Assembly (NCBI RefSeq): GCF_014356525.2
Contig: NC_052509.1
Span: forward strand, 34,803,236 to 34,867,235
Length of the DNA: 64,000 bases
From: Nilaparvata lugens
Lineage: Eukaryota > Arthropoda > Insecta > Hemiptera > Delphacidae
Direction of reading: 5' to 3'
The position numbers and the translations under genes were made by a program. The notes under the pieces were generated by a model. That model searched no databases, was not told the DNA's origin, and saw only the letters and a list, made by a program, of their open reading frames with translations. Position 1 is the first letter of the stretch; each line of letters starts with the position of its first letter. Of this stretch, positions 1-10,832 are shown piece by piece.

Positions 1-957
1 CCACTATTCATCAACGTCTGTCTGAAACAGATTCTTTGATATCCAAAGAGCACATTTATGCAGGCACACCCCGATCTACTATGACTGTTGAGTTAGAAGA
101 ACAAGTTCTTAATGAAAGTTATGACCATTCAGAGAAGAGCACAAGAGAATTGTCAGTGCAGTTTAATGTCAATCAATCTATTATTTGGAGGATACTAAAA
201 GAGCAACAATTGCATCCATACCACCTCCAGAAAGTTCATACTCTATTGCCACGAGACTGTATTCCCCGTGCTGGTATTTGCCGATGGTTTTGAGTAAAAC
301 TTGTTTACCCAAACTTTTTAACAACCGATTTATTTACCGACGAGGCACACTTTACAAGAACAGCTATCGTTAACGTTCACAACCAACATATTTGAGCAGC
401 TGAGAATCCTCATGCCATCAATCCTAATCTTCAACAACATCAGTTTTCAGTAAACATTTGGGCAGGAATCATAGGAGATCATGTACTTGTGTTCGAGCTT
501 CCTCCCAGGCTTAATGGCATAATCTACTAGTCTTTTGGTATAAGTTTAATGTCATTTAGATATGCTACTTTCATATAAAGGAAAACTCTTCATAAAAAAT
601 CGAATATTTTATTTGCAATCAGCTACAACTTATAAGTTATTAGTTCTCTCCTCATAAAACAGCAAATTTTTGTGGTGTAATGTACTACATAAGAATACAT
701 TCTATTCAACTTTTATTTAAATTTAGTTCACACGGCTCACATCATTCTTTTCAGAATTAAATTCTCTACAATTTTTATTTCGGAAAATTATTTGTTTACT
801 GGTCATTAAAGAAAGTTATTGGGCATCAAACGTAGAAGTCTGTGTTTTTCTACTTAGATTTTTGGCATATTTCAACTTTTTTCTCAAAAACTACTCACAC
901 TACAGCTTCCAGACTAGTTTTATTCAATTTTTCAGATATGTTTCCATATGAATACAC
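1..957 (+). mobile_element. Tc1/mariner-like DNA transposon, copy 1 (left end outside window)
   Basis: This segment is collinear with 13440-17790 once an insertion there is removed, which defines it as a second copy of the same element. It holds the transposase remnant and the right terminal inverted repeat (about 595-712). Identity between the copies continues past that repeat to the motif TTTCCATATGAAT near 957, so either the element end or a shared flanking repeat lies there. Compared with copy 2 it lacks about 400 bp, the sequence matching 16961-17361, joined directly after position 530. It is a non-functional deletion derivative. Confidence 0.75.
3..530 (+). pseudogene. Tc1/mariner-superfamily transposase remnant (DUF4817/DDE_3 type)
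   Basis: The frame first reads a helix-turn-helix DNA-binding part (residues such as STRELSVQFNVNQSIIWRIL, the second HTH of these transposases) and then the start of the DDE catalytic domain (LFTDEAHFTR, whose D is the first catalytic Asp). In-frame stops occur after ICRWF and inside the NQHI.AAENPHAIN stretch, and the frame breaks around 440. The remaining catalytic domain has been deleted. Known members cut and paste DNA between TA dinucleotides; this copy cannot. It is transcribed in the same direction as copy 2, which lies 13 kb away. Confidence 0.8.
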
Positions 958-1369
958 CATAAGTTCTTCAAAAACTAGTGCCTAAACAATTCAGCATCGG
1001 TGTATTTCACCAGAGGAGCTGAATTCCTGGAAATCTTTCACTCTGTATAGCTCGCTAATGAAGCGTTTATGGATATATGTTTATAGGAACTTTTTTCCTT
1101 ATTTTTACCTCTACCATCACGTATTGAATTATTTTACCATAATTATGAATCACCCTGTATAAGAAGAGATGGTGTCTGTCTGTTTGTCTGTGAGCTCATC
1201 ACGCTTGAACTACTTGACTGATTAAGCTGTAATTCTTCACAAAGATGGCCTGTATACCGACAAGTGTCATAGGCCTATTCTCGATCTGGAAATCCTCTAA
1301 AGATAAGCCCTACGATCCTTCAAAGTTCATATGCTTTTTTCATGAAGGAAGTTTTCATTATTTGGTTTT
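958..1369. other. Non-coding stretch with a dispersed-repeat tract
   Basis: No gene is seen. Positions 1155-1330 have the look of a dispersed repeat (TGTCTGTCTGTTTGTCTGTG followed by 'tcatcacgcttgaactacttgac'-like wording). Related wording recurs at 19760-19870 and 58200-58320. It is probably the tail of an unclassified interspersed repeat. Confidence 0.4.
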
Positions 1370-1455
1370 CAACAAATCAGATGTTATAATCATTACAAAA
1401 TGTATTTCATAACATCTATTAAACACTAGATAAAGATGCACTATTGACATTAGTA

Positions 1456-1869
1456 CAGGTACAGTATGGTATCGCAGTAGGATGTGTCCTCAACTGTCGT
1501 CTGCTGCAAGCAACTCTCCAAGTTTTTTACAGGCCCGACAGTCGAGACCTGCGATATTCGAGGCCAGCGATGGTAGAGGACTCCTGAAAAAGTGGCCTCA
1601 AATGTCGCCTGCGTTAGGTGACAGTTGAGGCCTCTTCAACTTTTGAACAGCCCTGACGACAGTTGAGACCTGCGACCGCAGAGGACTCCTAAAAAAAAGT
1701 TCTCAAATGTCGCCTGCGTTAGGCGACAGTAGAGGACTCTTCAATTTTCGTACACTCCCGACAGTCGAGGCCTACGACCGTAGAGGACTGGAAAACAGTC
1801 CTCTACTGTCGCAGGCCTCGACTGTCGTCGGTCTCGACTGTCGCGCCCCCCGTGGAGCAGGTACAGTAT
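1456..1869. repeat. GC-rich hairpin-array insertion with 12-bp target duplication
   Basis: A block at 1468-1857, clearly GC-richer than its surroundings, is bracketed by exact direct repeats CAGGTACAGTAT at 1456-1467 and 1858-1869. It consists of about 2.5 diverged units of 100-120 bp (starting near 1531, 1651 and 1753). Each unit folds on itself: stems at 1594-1632, 1701-1736 and 1759-1790/1796-1827. The last has 32-bp arms with two mismatches and a GAAAA loop. All share a TGTCGC/GCGACA core. It sits inside LINE-A. The direct repeats look like a target-site duplication, so it is probably a small mobile element; I do not recognise the family. Confidence 0.65.
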
Positions 1870-2118
1870 CATTTCTATCAACTGAAATTAAAAACTGATT
1901 TATTTCTCTAGCTACGTCCTGTGACTTTGAAATAATTGTACCATCAGAGAGCTCAACTTGTTCAATACCTTTATTCTTTTCAACTCCAGTTAGACTATTA
2001 ATTATCTTCCACTGTTTGGTTGAATCACCCTGGCTTCCCATAAGTAATTTTGAATAGTAATTATTCTTCTCAGTAATGATATCAGCCTTCAGTATTTGAC
2101 AGAATGAATTAAAATATG
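1870..2118 (-). pseudogene. LINE-A ORF2 fragment, endonuclease-RT linker
   Basis: On the minus strand this reads the linker typical of Jockey/CR1-type ORF2: a 'NNYYSKLL...STKQWKIINSLTG' stretch followed by 'DVAREINQFL'. This is the part between endonuclease and reverse transcriptase. It is the continuation of the minus-strand ORF2 whose endonuclease is at 9808-9068, the two being separated by the insertion of LINE-B. Across the GC-rich insertion the same frame can be followed from 1455 to about 1370. No reverse transcriptase domain remains. Confidence 0.65.
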
Positions 2119-2149
2119 TTTGAAAAGAATTATCATAGGGTCTTCGCTT

Positions 2150-3158
2150 TGCAATAGCATAAAGTTGTTTTCACTAGCTAAATATCGACCCGAATATGAT
2201 TTTATTGTGGGGGGTGACTTTAATATAAATGTAATCGATTCTACTGCTAGGGAAACAATTGATTTCAGAAACACTTTAAGATCAAATGACTTACACCTGA
2301 CCAGCTTTGAACCAACTCGGGGTCAAACCTGTCTGGATAATGTAGCGACCAACTTAGATTCTGGTTTGTACTTGGTGGAAGTAAGGGATTACGTTTTGTG
2401 TGATCATTTTTCAGTGTCTTTCAAGGTAACTGTGAATGATGAGGTACGCAGTTGGGAAGGTGGACCTAATTATTCAAATTGCCCCCCAGACTGATAAGAC
2501 CTATAACACAGGATAGAATTGAAAATTTCTGTCATAGTCTCAGTGCGATTGAGTAGCCCAATGTTTTGATTTTCTCGGGGGGAGAGGAGAATTTCAATGC
2601 TTTCATTGACATTTTCATGAGGCTCTTCCATAAATTCTTTCCTGCTAGATTGTCAAAACAAAGGAGTTTCACAAAAAAAAAAAGAGGAATGCCTGATTGG
2701 ATAAATCAGTCTGTACTAGCTCTTAGGAATTGTGTCTTGATGGCATATGATAAGAGTATAGATTGAGTCAATCACCACATGATCAACGTGTGTTTAAATC
2801 TGTACGTAAGCTGTACAGACATGAACTGAGACAGGCTAATTTGCAGTACAATGCACTAAAAATTGAGAGGGCTTCTAGTAAGTGTTCTACGGCTTGGAGC
2901 ATTATCCGGGAAGTATCTAAGCCTTCAAGACAAACAATACGAAATACGCCAGTCACACCTGATGAATTCAATGAATTTTTTGTCTCGTCTGTTCTCCATA
3001 TACGCGAAAGGATTGATACTCACTCCTCCAGTGTCAGCTGTGTAATTACTTGCCAGGAGTTCTGCTCCGGTTACCACATTCAAATTCAGGCCACTCTCTT
3101 TCAAGACTGTTGAAAACATAGTATTGAAAATGAAAAACAGCAAAAGTAGGGACATATA
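2150..3158 (+). pseudogene. LINE-B ORF2, endonuclease end and linker
   Basis: The first block (about 2170-2494) is the back half of an APE-type endonuclease: VGGDFNIN holds the Asp/Asn pair, 'TCLDNVATN' follows, and CDHFSVSFKV carries the terminal Asp-His. Blocks at 2566-2766 and 2763-3113 are the linker preceding the reverse transcriptase, with frameshifts between them. The last codons before the LTR read '...NSKSRDIY', the conserved lead-in to the RT domain. Its continuation lies at 7346-8763. The protein would nick target DNA and reverse-transcribe its own RNA, but this copy is broken. Confidence 0.75.
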
Positions 3159-3288
3159 TGTAAGAAGCTGGTTGCTCTACATTCACGCTTCTTCTTTCTA
3201 ATCATATGAACCATATGACATGTTAATAATTTACCAATGTTGTTTATCAAACTAACAGCAGAGCTGATGAGAGAATCATTGAATGTTC
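3159..3288 (+). repeat. Gypsy element 5' LTR (unusually short)
   Basis: It begins TGTAAGAAGCTGGTTGC and matches 7216-7345, differing at about two positions. At about 130 bp it is short for a gypsy-group LTR. No obvious TGG-type primer-binding site follows, and no clear TATA or AATAAA lies inside. The exact right boundary is uncertain by a few bases because ATATTT follows in both copies. Confidence 0.75.
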
Positions 3289-3437
3289 ATATTTGTACAG
3301 TTTAAGATTTATTGAGATTTATATTATAATTGACATTAAAATCGATTTTCTAAAGTAAATGAAAATCTTTCGTCAATTATTCATTTTAAGTAATATGTGC
3401 GAAGTAAGATCATTATAAATCGATTTTTTTGTTCAAC

Positions 3438-4180
3438 ATGCCGAAAAAAGGTAAGAGTGAATTGAATTTTCAATTGATATTGATAGGAAATTTGTTTTGG
3501 AAAAATTCTCGGGGAAAATTGGACAAAATGCAAAATTCTGGCTGGAAGATTTTGAGAAAGAATGTATCCGTTACAATATCCACAACGATGAAGAAAAAAT
3601 AACATGTTTAAGACTATTTTTAGAAGTGAGTTCTGAAGATTGGTATACTTCCAACAAATATAAATTGGGATTGAAAAATTGGAATTTGTGGTCAAAAACA
3701 TTTCTCCAAACTTTTTCTAATAAAGGCTGGTCAAATGTGAGATATGCATATTCATTCAAATACATTGAAAATTTTGGATCTATGCTTGATTATGCTTTGA
3801 AGAAGGAACGATTATTGCTTGAATGTGAGAGAACTATGACAGATGAATCTAGAATCTCACATATTGTTGTGGGACTACCAGTTCATATTCAGAATAGATT
3901 AGATAAGGAAAATATCGAGACCACAGAAGATCTGATGAATGAGATTCAAAAATATGATTCATTCACAAACTCAAACGGACATAGTCATATAAATAGCCAG
4001 AAAAAAGACTCAACCAAGATGGAAGAGATAAGAAGAAAGAAGACTCCTTGTTCTGTATGTACAGCCTTGGGAAAACCAAATCGCTTTCATCCTGCAGAGA
4101 TCTGTAGGAATAAAAATAAAACAGTGAATTTCACAACCTGTGAGGAAAATACACTCGATGTTGATAACTCAAAAAACTGA
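3438..4180 (+). pseudogene. Gypsy element gag
   Basis: The long open frame from about 3480 encodes a capsid-like region ('SEDWYTSNKYKLGLKNWNLW', 'RISHIVVGLP') and ends with a putative zinc knuckle with Cys-x2-Cys, then a His and a Cys in CSVCTALGKPNRFHPAEIC. The spacing is longer than the classical CCHC. The only good start codon, ATG at 3438 (MPKKGKSELNF), is in another frame, so the N-terminus is frameshifted. The stop at 4178-4180 is followed by pol in a different frame. The product would form the particle that packages element RNA. Confidence 0.7.
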
Positions 4181-4206
4181 ATAAGCCGGCGTGTAAGTTC
4201 ATTCCA

Positions 4207-7200
4207 TTGATTACAGTTAATGTACTAGTTGATAAAAAGAAGATTGTAAAAGGGGTTTATGACAGTGGCTCAAATATCACTCTAATAAATCAGAAAATTG
4301 TTGATGAGCTGAAGACAAAACTTATGAACGACCATAACCTTTTTCGAACTATTAGTGGTGTGAATTTTACAAATCGCCGGGCCAAAATTCCAATGAAAAT
4401 CAATAAAATCGAAGAAATATTAGATGTATATGTTGTGAAGAACAATAATTTCTCTTATGACTTACTTCTTGGATTGGATGCAATAAAAAAGTTCAAATTG
4501 ATACAGAATGAAAATTTAGAAATTTTACAGAAGGTTGATGACAAAACAGATGTTGAAAGATTGAATTATGAGTCATCTGTCTTCTCTGTAAATATGGAAA
4601 GCAATCTGAATTATCTTGATACTGAAAAGAGACAAACAATAACAAGGCTGATTGAAGGTTATGAATCACTATTTGCAAAACACAAATATGATGTAGGTGA
4701 GGTAAAACATGCAGAGGCAGAAATCAAACTTTCAGAAGATAGATATATTATTAAGAAGCCATACAGAACGTGTATCCCAGATAAAAAAGAAATAGAACAA
4801 CAAATTTCAAAACTTTTAGAGGCAGGATTGATTGAATATTCAACTTCACCATTTGCATCTCCTGTTACACTTGCCTTCAAACGAGAAGAAAAAAAAATCA
4901 CGGCTATGTATTGACTTCCGGGAACTGAACAAAATTGTAATACCAGAGCCACAACCATTCCCAAGAATAGAAGATATAACAGTGAAGGCTGGTAATTGTA
5001 AATGGTACACAGTACTTGATGTTAATTCAGCATTCTGGACAATACCAATAAAAAAAGAAGACAGAATGAAAACTGCATTTGTGACCCACGAAGGCCATTA
5101 TCAATGGTTACGGATACCATTTGGTTTGAAGACCGCGCCTGCAATTTTTCAAAGAATATTGGGTAACACTTTACAAAAAAATAAGTTGACTGATTTTTGT
5201 ACTTGCTACATTGATGATATTTTAATATTTTCAAAGACATTTGAGGAACACTTGAAACATATAAACCTCGTACTTGATGCGGTTTATAAAGAAGGGTTCA
5301 AGCTGAAATTGGAAAAATGTAACTTTGCAAGGAGTTCAATTAAATATTTGGGACACATAATTGAAAATAACTCAGTCCGTCCACTCACTGACAATCTCAA
5401 AGCAATTGAAAAGAGACAAACAACCGAAAACCAAGAAGAATGTACGCCAGTTTTTGGGGAAAATAAATTTCTATTATAAATACATAGAGAATGCAGTGAA
5501 AGTTCTAGAACCTTTACACAATCTACTGAGGAAGGACATACCTTTTATCTGGTCAGAGACATGTGATAAAGCTTTCCAAAACGTGAAGAAATACTTATGT
5601 TCTAGTCCCGTATTACAAATTTATGATTATGAAAAACCAGTATTCATTTTCACCGATGCCAGTGGAGAGGGATTTGGAGCTGTACTGAAACAACCAAAAG
5701 AAAATAATGAGCTTCATCCAGTAGCATATTTTTCAAAAAAACTGAGCCCTGCTCAAAAGAAGAAAAAAGCTATTTATCTGGAATGTATGGCTATAAAAGA
5801 GACAATTATGTATTGGCAATATTGGTTGATAGGACGGAAGTTTACAGTGATCACAGACCACAAACCATTGGAGAATCTCAGAGTGAAAGCACGAACCGAT
5901 GAAGAATTGGGAGATCTTGTATACTACCTATCGCAATATGATTTCACATTGATATATAGCCCAGGAAAAGGAAATGTTGAAGCAGATACTTTATCAAGAA
6001 ATCCAGTTTTAGAGCACTTTGAAGGAAATGAAGACATTTTAACAGTTGTGAATTTGATATCTATACAAGAAATAAAAGACGATCAAGAAAAAAACAAAGA
6101 AGCAATAATGAATAATAGGAATGTTGAATATAAAGAGGAAATATTCTACAAATGTATGAAAGGAAACAAAAGAATCTTCCTTTCTCAAGAAAAGGGTAAA
6201 GAATTGATTGAGAAAATTCATTTTCAACTAGGACATATCGGAACTCACCACACACTATTACACATACGTCCACATTACTACTTTTCCAACATGGATGAAA
6301 TGGTCAAGCGCTATTGTGATTCGTGTCATATATGTAAGAAGAATAAAACAAGAAGAGGTCGCTCAATAGGATTACTTTCACAATTGGGTCCAGCTAGTGA
6401 ACCGTATGAGATCATGTCGATAGATACTGTTGGAGGGTTTGGTGGAAACAACTCAACAAAACGATACCTACACATATTGGTCGATCACTTCTCTAGATAT
6501 GCATTCACTTCAAGCTCTAGCGGTCAAACTACTAAAGAATACATTCGTTTGCTAGATCCTATCTTACAAAACCATTCTGTCAAGATCCTATTAGCTGATC
6601 AATATGCGTCTATCAAATCAAAAAAGTTTAGAGATTACCTACTCGAAAAAGGTGTTACAATGGTGTTCACATCGGTAGATTGCCCACAATCAAATGGTCT
6701 TAATGAGCGGCTAAACCAGACATTGGTGAATCGTATTAGATGCAAAGTGAATAGTCCAGAAGGAAGAACGCAGACGTGGTCGAAAATAGCGGAAAGTTGC
6801 ACATCAGAATACAACAAGACAATCCATAGCACTACTAAATTTACACCAAGATATCTGCTATTGGGAGAGGATTTGGAAATAATACCATCACAACTGAGGA
6901 AAAAACGAAACTTACAAATAGACAGAGAAGAAGCAATAAAAAATTCCAATTTAAACCACAAACGGAACAAACTGAGATGTGATAAGAACAGAAGAATATA
7001 TGGTTTCAAGGAAAAAGAACTAGTGTATATAGAAAAAGGGAACAAGTTGAATAGAAATAAATTAGATGAAGTTAGAAGTGGACCGTTCCCCATTATAAGA
7101 AGAATATCAAACTCAATGTATGAAGTGGCCTGCGGAATCAATGGGAGTGAACCAATCATCTGTCACTCAAGCAAATTGACACCTTCGAGGAAGTTTCTCG

Positions 7201-7220
7201 TTCAAGGGGGGGAGATGTAA
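4207..7220 (+). pseudogene. Gypsy element pol: protease, RT, RNase H, integrase
   Basis: Domains in order: aspartic protease (DSGSNITLI, with DSG active site) near 4260; reverse transcriptase with VLDVNSAFW and the YIDDILIF catalytic box at about 5209-5232; RNase H starting FTDASGEGFGAVL near 5650; integrase with an HHCC zinc-binding part (CDSCHIC, about 6316-6336) and a DDE core (MSIDT, LLADQ, NGLNERLNQ). Two frameshifts are visible, one in an A-rich run near 4890-4905 and one near 5410, splitting pol into three frames. The integrase frame is open up to the polypurine tract. With both frameshifts it should not give a full polyprotein. Confidence 0.85.
7204..7214 (+). other. Polypurine tract before the 3' LTR
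   Basis: A run of purines with seven consecutive G residues lies immediately before the right LTR, the expected place for plus-strand DNA priming in LTR retrotransposons. It overlaps the last codons of pol. Confidence 0.7.
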
Positions 7221-7345
7221 GAAGCTGGTTGCTCTACATTCACGCTTCTTCTTTCTAATCATATGAACCATATGACTTGTTAATAATTTACTAATGTTGT
7301 TTATCAAACTAACAGCAGAGCTGATGAGAGAATCATTGAATGTTC
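7216..7345 (+). repeat. Gypsy element 3' LTR
   Basis: Direct repeat of 3159-3288. It is followed at once by resumed LINE-B coding sequence, which confirms it as the right boundary of the insertion. Confidence 0.75.
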
Positions 7346-8763
7346 ATATTTCAAGCTCCTTAATTAAAGCCGTGATTGCTTTTATTGTGACTCCTCTTAC
7401 AAATTGTATTAATGCCTGTATTGACGATGCAGTTTTCCCCTACATTCTGAAGCATTCCAAGACAGTGCCAGTTCATAAGAAAGGGAGTTGGGACGATCCT
7501 GCCAATTTTCTTCCTATATCAGTAGGATCAATATTTGCAAAGGTTTTTGAGACTGGTATGGCAATAGCCATTGTATGAATATTTTGAAAGCAAGAGTATA
7601 TTCACATCTTCCCAGTATGGATTCAGGTCTGGTCGGTCAGCAATTGAAGCTGTGGAGAGTTTCGTGACGGATATTTTGAAGAGTTTTGAGATGAATAGCC
7701 TTGCTGGAGTAACCATGTGCGATCTGAGCCGTGCATTTGATGTTGTTGACTATGATATATTGTTGGCTAAGCTTGAACACTTTGGCATTGAGGGAAAGAG
7801 CAATCAGCTGTTGAGATCATATTTGACGGATCGTAGGCAGACGGTTTGTGTTAATGGTGTCTTCTCTCATCCAAGATATGTGAAACATGGCGTTCCACAG
7901 GGATCGAATCTGGGGCCATTGCTTTTTATAATAATGACAAATGATATTAGAGTGAGTGTGGATAGTAGGATAGTGAGATATGCTGATGACACATCATTAC
8001 TTTCATGTGATGCAAATCTGGATATGTTAAGGGAAAGGATGGCTGATGCTCAAAACGACATTTCTTTTTGGTTTCAGGCAAACTACTTCTTATTAAATCG
8101 AGAAAAACCAAGTCACTTATTTTTAATTTGAAAAATATAAAAGATGAAATCACATGGACATGCCACATTGACTGATTATGTGGTCGGCTCAGTAGAGTGG
8201 TTTTTCTTATAAGACGTCTGAGAACTCTTGTTCCTCAGCAATTTTTGAGGACGTCCTACTTCGGGTTTTTCCAGAGTTTAATTCAATATGGGCTTATCCT
8301 ATGGGGTGGAGCAGCCAATACTAGTAGGGTGCTGTTTCTTCAGAAAAAAGTAGTAAGGCTTATGGCCAATGATGACTACCTTGCTCATTGTCGTCCAATA
8401 TTTGTTTCGTTGGAGGTTATGACTGTGTTCAGCCTGTACGTCATGCAACTCCTGGTCAGGGTCAGGGACGATTTGGATGTTCTTGAATGTAGGTCTGAGA
8501 TACACGGGCATTTCACCAGACAAGCATGTAATCTGAATGTTCCTTTTGTCAGGCTAAAAAAACTTCAAGGACATTATAGAATATTATCAATCAAGGCATT
8601 CAATAAGCTGCCTGTTAGTGTGAGAAATATGAATCAAGCCCGTTTTAAAACTCAAGTTAAAAAGCTGCTAACAGAGTACCCATTATATAATGTAGAGGAA
8701 TTTTTCAATTTGCCCGTCGATGTGGTAAATAATATTTTGTGTGATGATAATATATGTGTATGA
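7346..8763 (+). pseudogene. LINE-B ORF2, reverse transcriptase and C-terminus
   Basis: It continues the interrupted LINE-B ORF2. RT blocks are clear: 'FVTDILKSFEMNS', CDLSRAFDVVDYD with the first catalytic Asp, GVPQGSNLGPLLF, and RYADDTSLL with the catalytic YADD near 7978-7990. Frames change near 7565 and again between 8130 and 8197. The C-terminal thumb-like region (8197-8763) is open and ends with a stop at 8761. About 95 bp of 3' UTR follow before the TATTC tail. It is inactive because of the breaks and the gypsy insertion. Confidence 0.8.
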
Positions 8764-8869
8764 ATTGGCTCAGTAGTTTTATAGGATTTTATTCTTGACG
8801 ACACCTAATGTACATTAAATTGTATTTATTGGTGGATTAACGTATTCTATTCTATTTCTCTTTTTTAAT

Positions 8870-9808
8870 TTATTCAACAGCTTGAGAGTTATCCACGGTA
8901 TACAATTCTAGTTTTTGAACTGGATTCAATTGCATTATTTAATTTATCTTCTAGACTTGATAACAAAGATTAACGTCACTAATTCTTGCAAAGTTTTCAT
9001 ATATTACTTATATAATTTTATCATTGACTAGTTCGTAATCTATATTTTGACAATTTTTATTACTTTTTCAGTCATTTTTTCTATTAAACTTCCTATAAAA
9101 AAGACCTAACATACAATGATCGGTGAGATTAACATCAAATATTGCTGTTTCATATCTGTAAATTCTTCTATCCTTAATAAAAATATGATCTATGCAGGTA
9201 CTGGTAAATTCTGTTTTTCTTGTTGGTGCATTTATTAATGATAGAAACCCGTTATCATTCAGTAAATTTACATACTTAGAAGCTTTTGAGTTCCTATTTA
9301 ATATATTTATGTTTATATCACCCATCAGAATTGTATTCGTATTAAATAACTGAGTATAATCCGATAACTCCTCTATGAATTCATTCTCACTGAACTGTTG
9401 TAGCCTGTACAAACAGCAAATTTTAAAATATGAGTTGTTCAATCTTACACTTAACAATAACGAATCGGCAGTTCTCATACTATTAACTCTACTTTGTTGT
9501 GCTGTTATTTCATTTGAAACAAAACACAACACTCCTCCAGATCTATAATTCTCATTATATGAAGCAAATTTAATGTATCCTGGTATATTATAGAAACTCA
9601 GTTCGTCTGCACCTATCCATATTTCGCTAAATATAATAAAGTGCACTTTATTTTTGATTTGTGAAAATACTAACAAAAAGCTATCGAAGTTATTTCTAAT
9701 GCTTCTAATATTTGCATAAAGGCAAGCAAATTCAATATTGTTATTTTCGGTAGAATTAAAAAATGATCCATCCAAACTCATGATTTTTTTCGTAATATTT
9801 TCAGTCAT
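8870..9808 (-). pseudogene. LINE-A ORF2, endonuclease domain
   Basis: From 9808 the frame encodes an APE-like endonuclease: 'CLYANIRSIRNNFDSF' (Asn motif), 'FSEIWIG' (catalytic Glu), 'MGDININIL' (Asp/Asn), 'STCIDHIFI', and LTDHCMLGLFY (final Asp-His). A stop follows at about 9068. Downstream, degenerate linker sequence can be followed to about 8870 ('NAIESSSKTRIVYRG'), where LINE-B is inserted. In intact elements this domain nicks the genomic target. The ORF1 to ORF2 gap here is about 140 bp. Confidence 0.8.
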
Positions 9809-9949
9809 ATAAACATATAATTATAATATTCAAATTACCTGATTTTTTTCTTTAATTAATTTGCATTACCTAATCATTGAATGCAAGCTTACTATTAATT
9901 TGAAGTTTACGGAATCACTGATTTTTAAATTTATTCAATTCATTTCATC

Positions 9950-10503
9950 TACCAACTCTGATACATTTTTCTCCGCTTGCCTTTCTTACAAAACTTACCA
10001 TCCCTACACCATGCATATTGAAAACCAATTTCCTGACGTCTTCTTTTCAACTGTGAAAGAAATTGCTTATTGTCCGGTGATAAATGTTCGTTGATGAACA
10101 CTCTGCTTTCCGAGAATAAGGGATTAACCTTCTTAGCAGTAAACTTTCCTCCCTGCTCCCTGAATTTGTTGATCCACACATCTCTCTCGAATTTGTTTGA
10201 GAATTGGACTACAATGGACGGCACCCTCTCTCTCTCTTGAACGATGGTATCCTGTGGGCTGCAGTGATGCAGCTGCCGCTGACGTCGACCCCCAGTGCAG
10301 CTCCCACGCCTTTCACCACACATTGAATGTCCTCATTAGATGTGATGGGAATACCACTAATTTCCACATTATTTCGTCGCGAGTACTGTTCGAGGGATCT
10401 CACTTTTTCTTGTAGTTCATTCACAGTTTCCTCAAGTCGAAGATTTCTTTCACGTAGCACCTTATTTGTTTTTTAATTTCACCCAATAGTAGCTCATAGT
10501 GAC
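9950..10503 (-). pseudogene. LINE-A ORF1, coiled coil plus RRM-like nucleic-acid chaperone
   Basis: The protein starts near ATG 10503 (MSHYELLLGEI). It has a short coiled coil (LRLEETVNELQEKVRSLEQ), then an RRM-like segment starting NNVEISGIP, then AAHRIPSF and a C-terminal piece with INEHLSPDNKQFLSQLKRRR. This layout resembles L1-type ORF1p and the baculovirus FP-like domain found in many insect LINEs. The frame is broken near 10480 and in a CT-rich run at about 10220. Such proteins coat element RNA; this copy is broken. Confidence 0.75.
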
Positions 10504-10832
10504 TCATCGAATTTCCATCTAGCTGTTTACCCCGTTGTCAATATTTGCAGTAGCAGACGTCTTCGGGGAGTGAATTAATTTGGATTTTGAAGATTAAGAA
10601 GATTCAGTGTACCCTCCGATAGGCGCGCGGGCTACATGTGTAGCCCAGTACTTTTGTTTCTGCTGTCACCATGTTATGGGTATATCTGGTAGGATGAGCA
10701 GTTCAGTAGTTGCCTTTTATAACCCCTACTACTCAGGCAGTTGGTTGTCAACATTCTAGGGGTGCATGTGTGCTAGCAAATTTCCGTGAAAGTTGCTTGT
10801 CTACACCTGTAGCCCGCGCGCCCGTTTTTGCA

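Larger units (their letters stand above)
3159..7345 (+). mobile_element. Ty3/gypsy-type LTR retrotransposon inserted in LINE-B
   Basis: Two nearly identical flanking repeats of about 130 bp (two visible differences) bracket gag and pol genes in the order protease, reverse transcriptase, RNase H, integrase. There is no envelope gene. A polypurine tract precedes the right repeat. The insertion point is inside the LINE-B reverse transcriptase lead-in. A 4-bp ATAT beside both ends is a possible target duplication but is ambiguous. The near-identity of the LTRs points to a fairly recent insertion, the youngest of the nested set at 1.4-10.6 kb. Confidence 0.85.
2119..8858 (+). mobile_element. LINE-B, 5'-truncated non-LTR retrotransposon interrupted by a gypsy element
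   Basis: This is a Jockey/CR1-like LINE inserted into LINE-A. It begins inside its endonuclease domain (5' truncation), continues through the linker to 3158, is interrupted by the LTR element at 3159-7345, and resumes with the reverse transcriptase. The 3' end is a short TATTC-type repeat near 8845-8858, a usual LINE tail. A clean target duplication was not identified. Several stops and frameshifts make it inactive. Confidence 0.75.
8859..10611 (-). mobile_element. LINE-A, main part (5' half)
   Basis: Minus-strand LINE with ORF1 (10503-9950) and the endonuclease part of ORF2 (9808-8870). It continues beyond LINE-B at 2118-1370. A piggyBac element abuts its 5' side at 10612. LINE-A is the oldest layer of this nest, since at least three other elements lie in or against it and it carries many stops. 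Confidence 0.7.

Noticed and set aside
7221..7350. Possible envelope gene after gypsy pol
   Set aside because: Pol ends at the polypurine tract and the 3' LTR follows at once; there is no room for an envelope gene.
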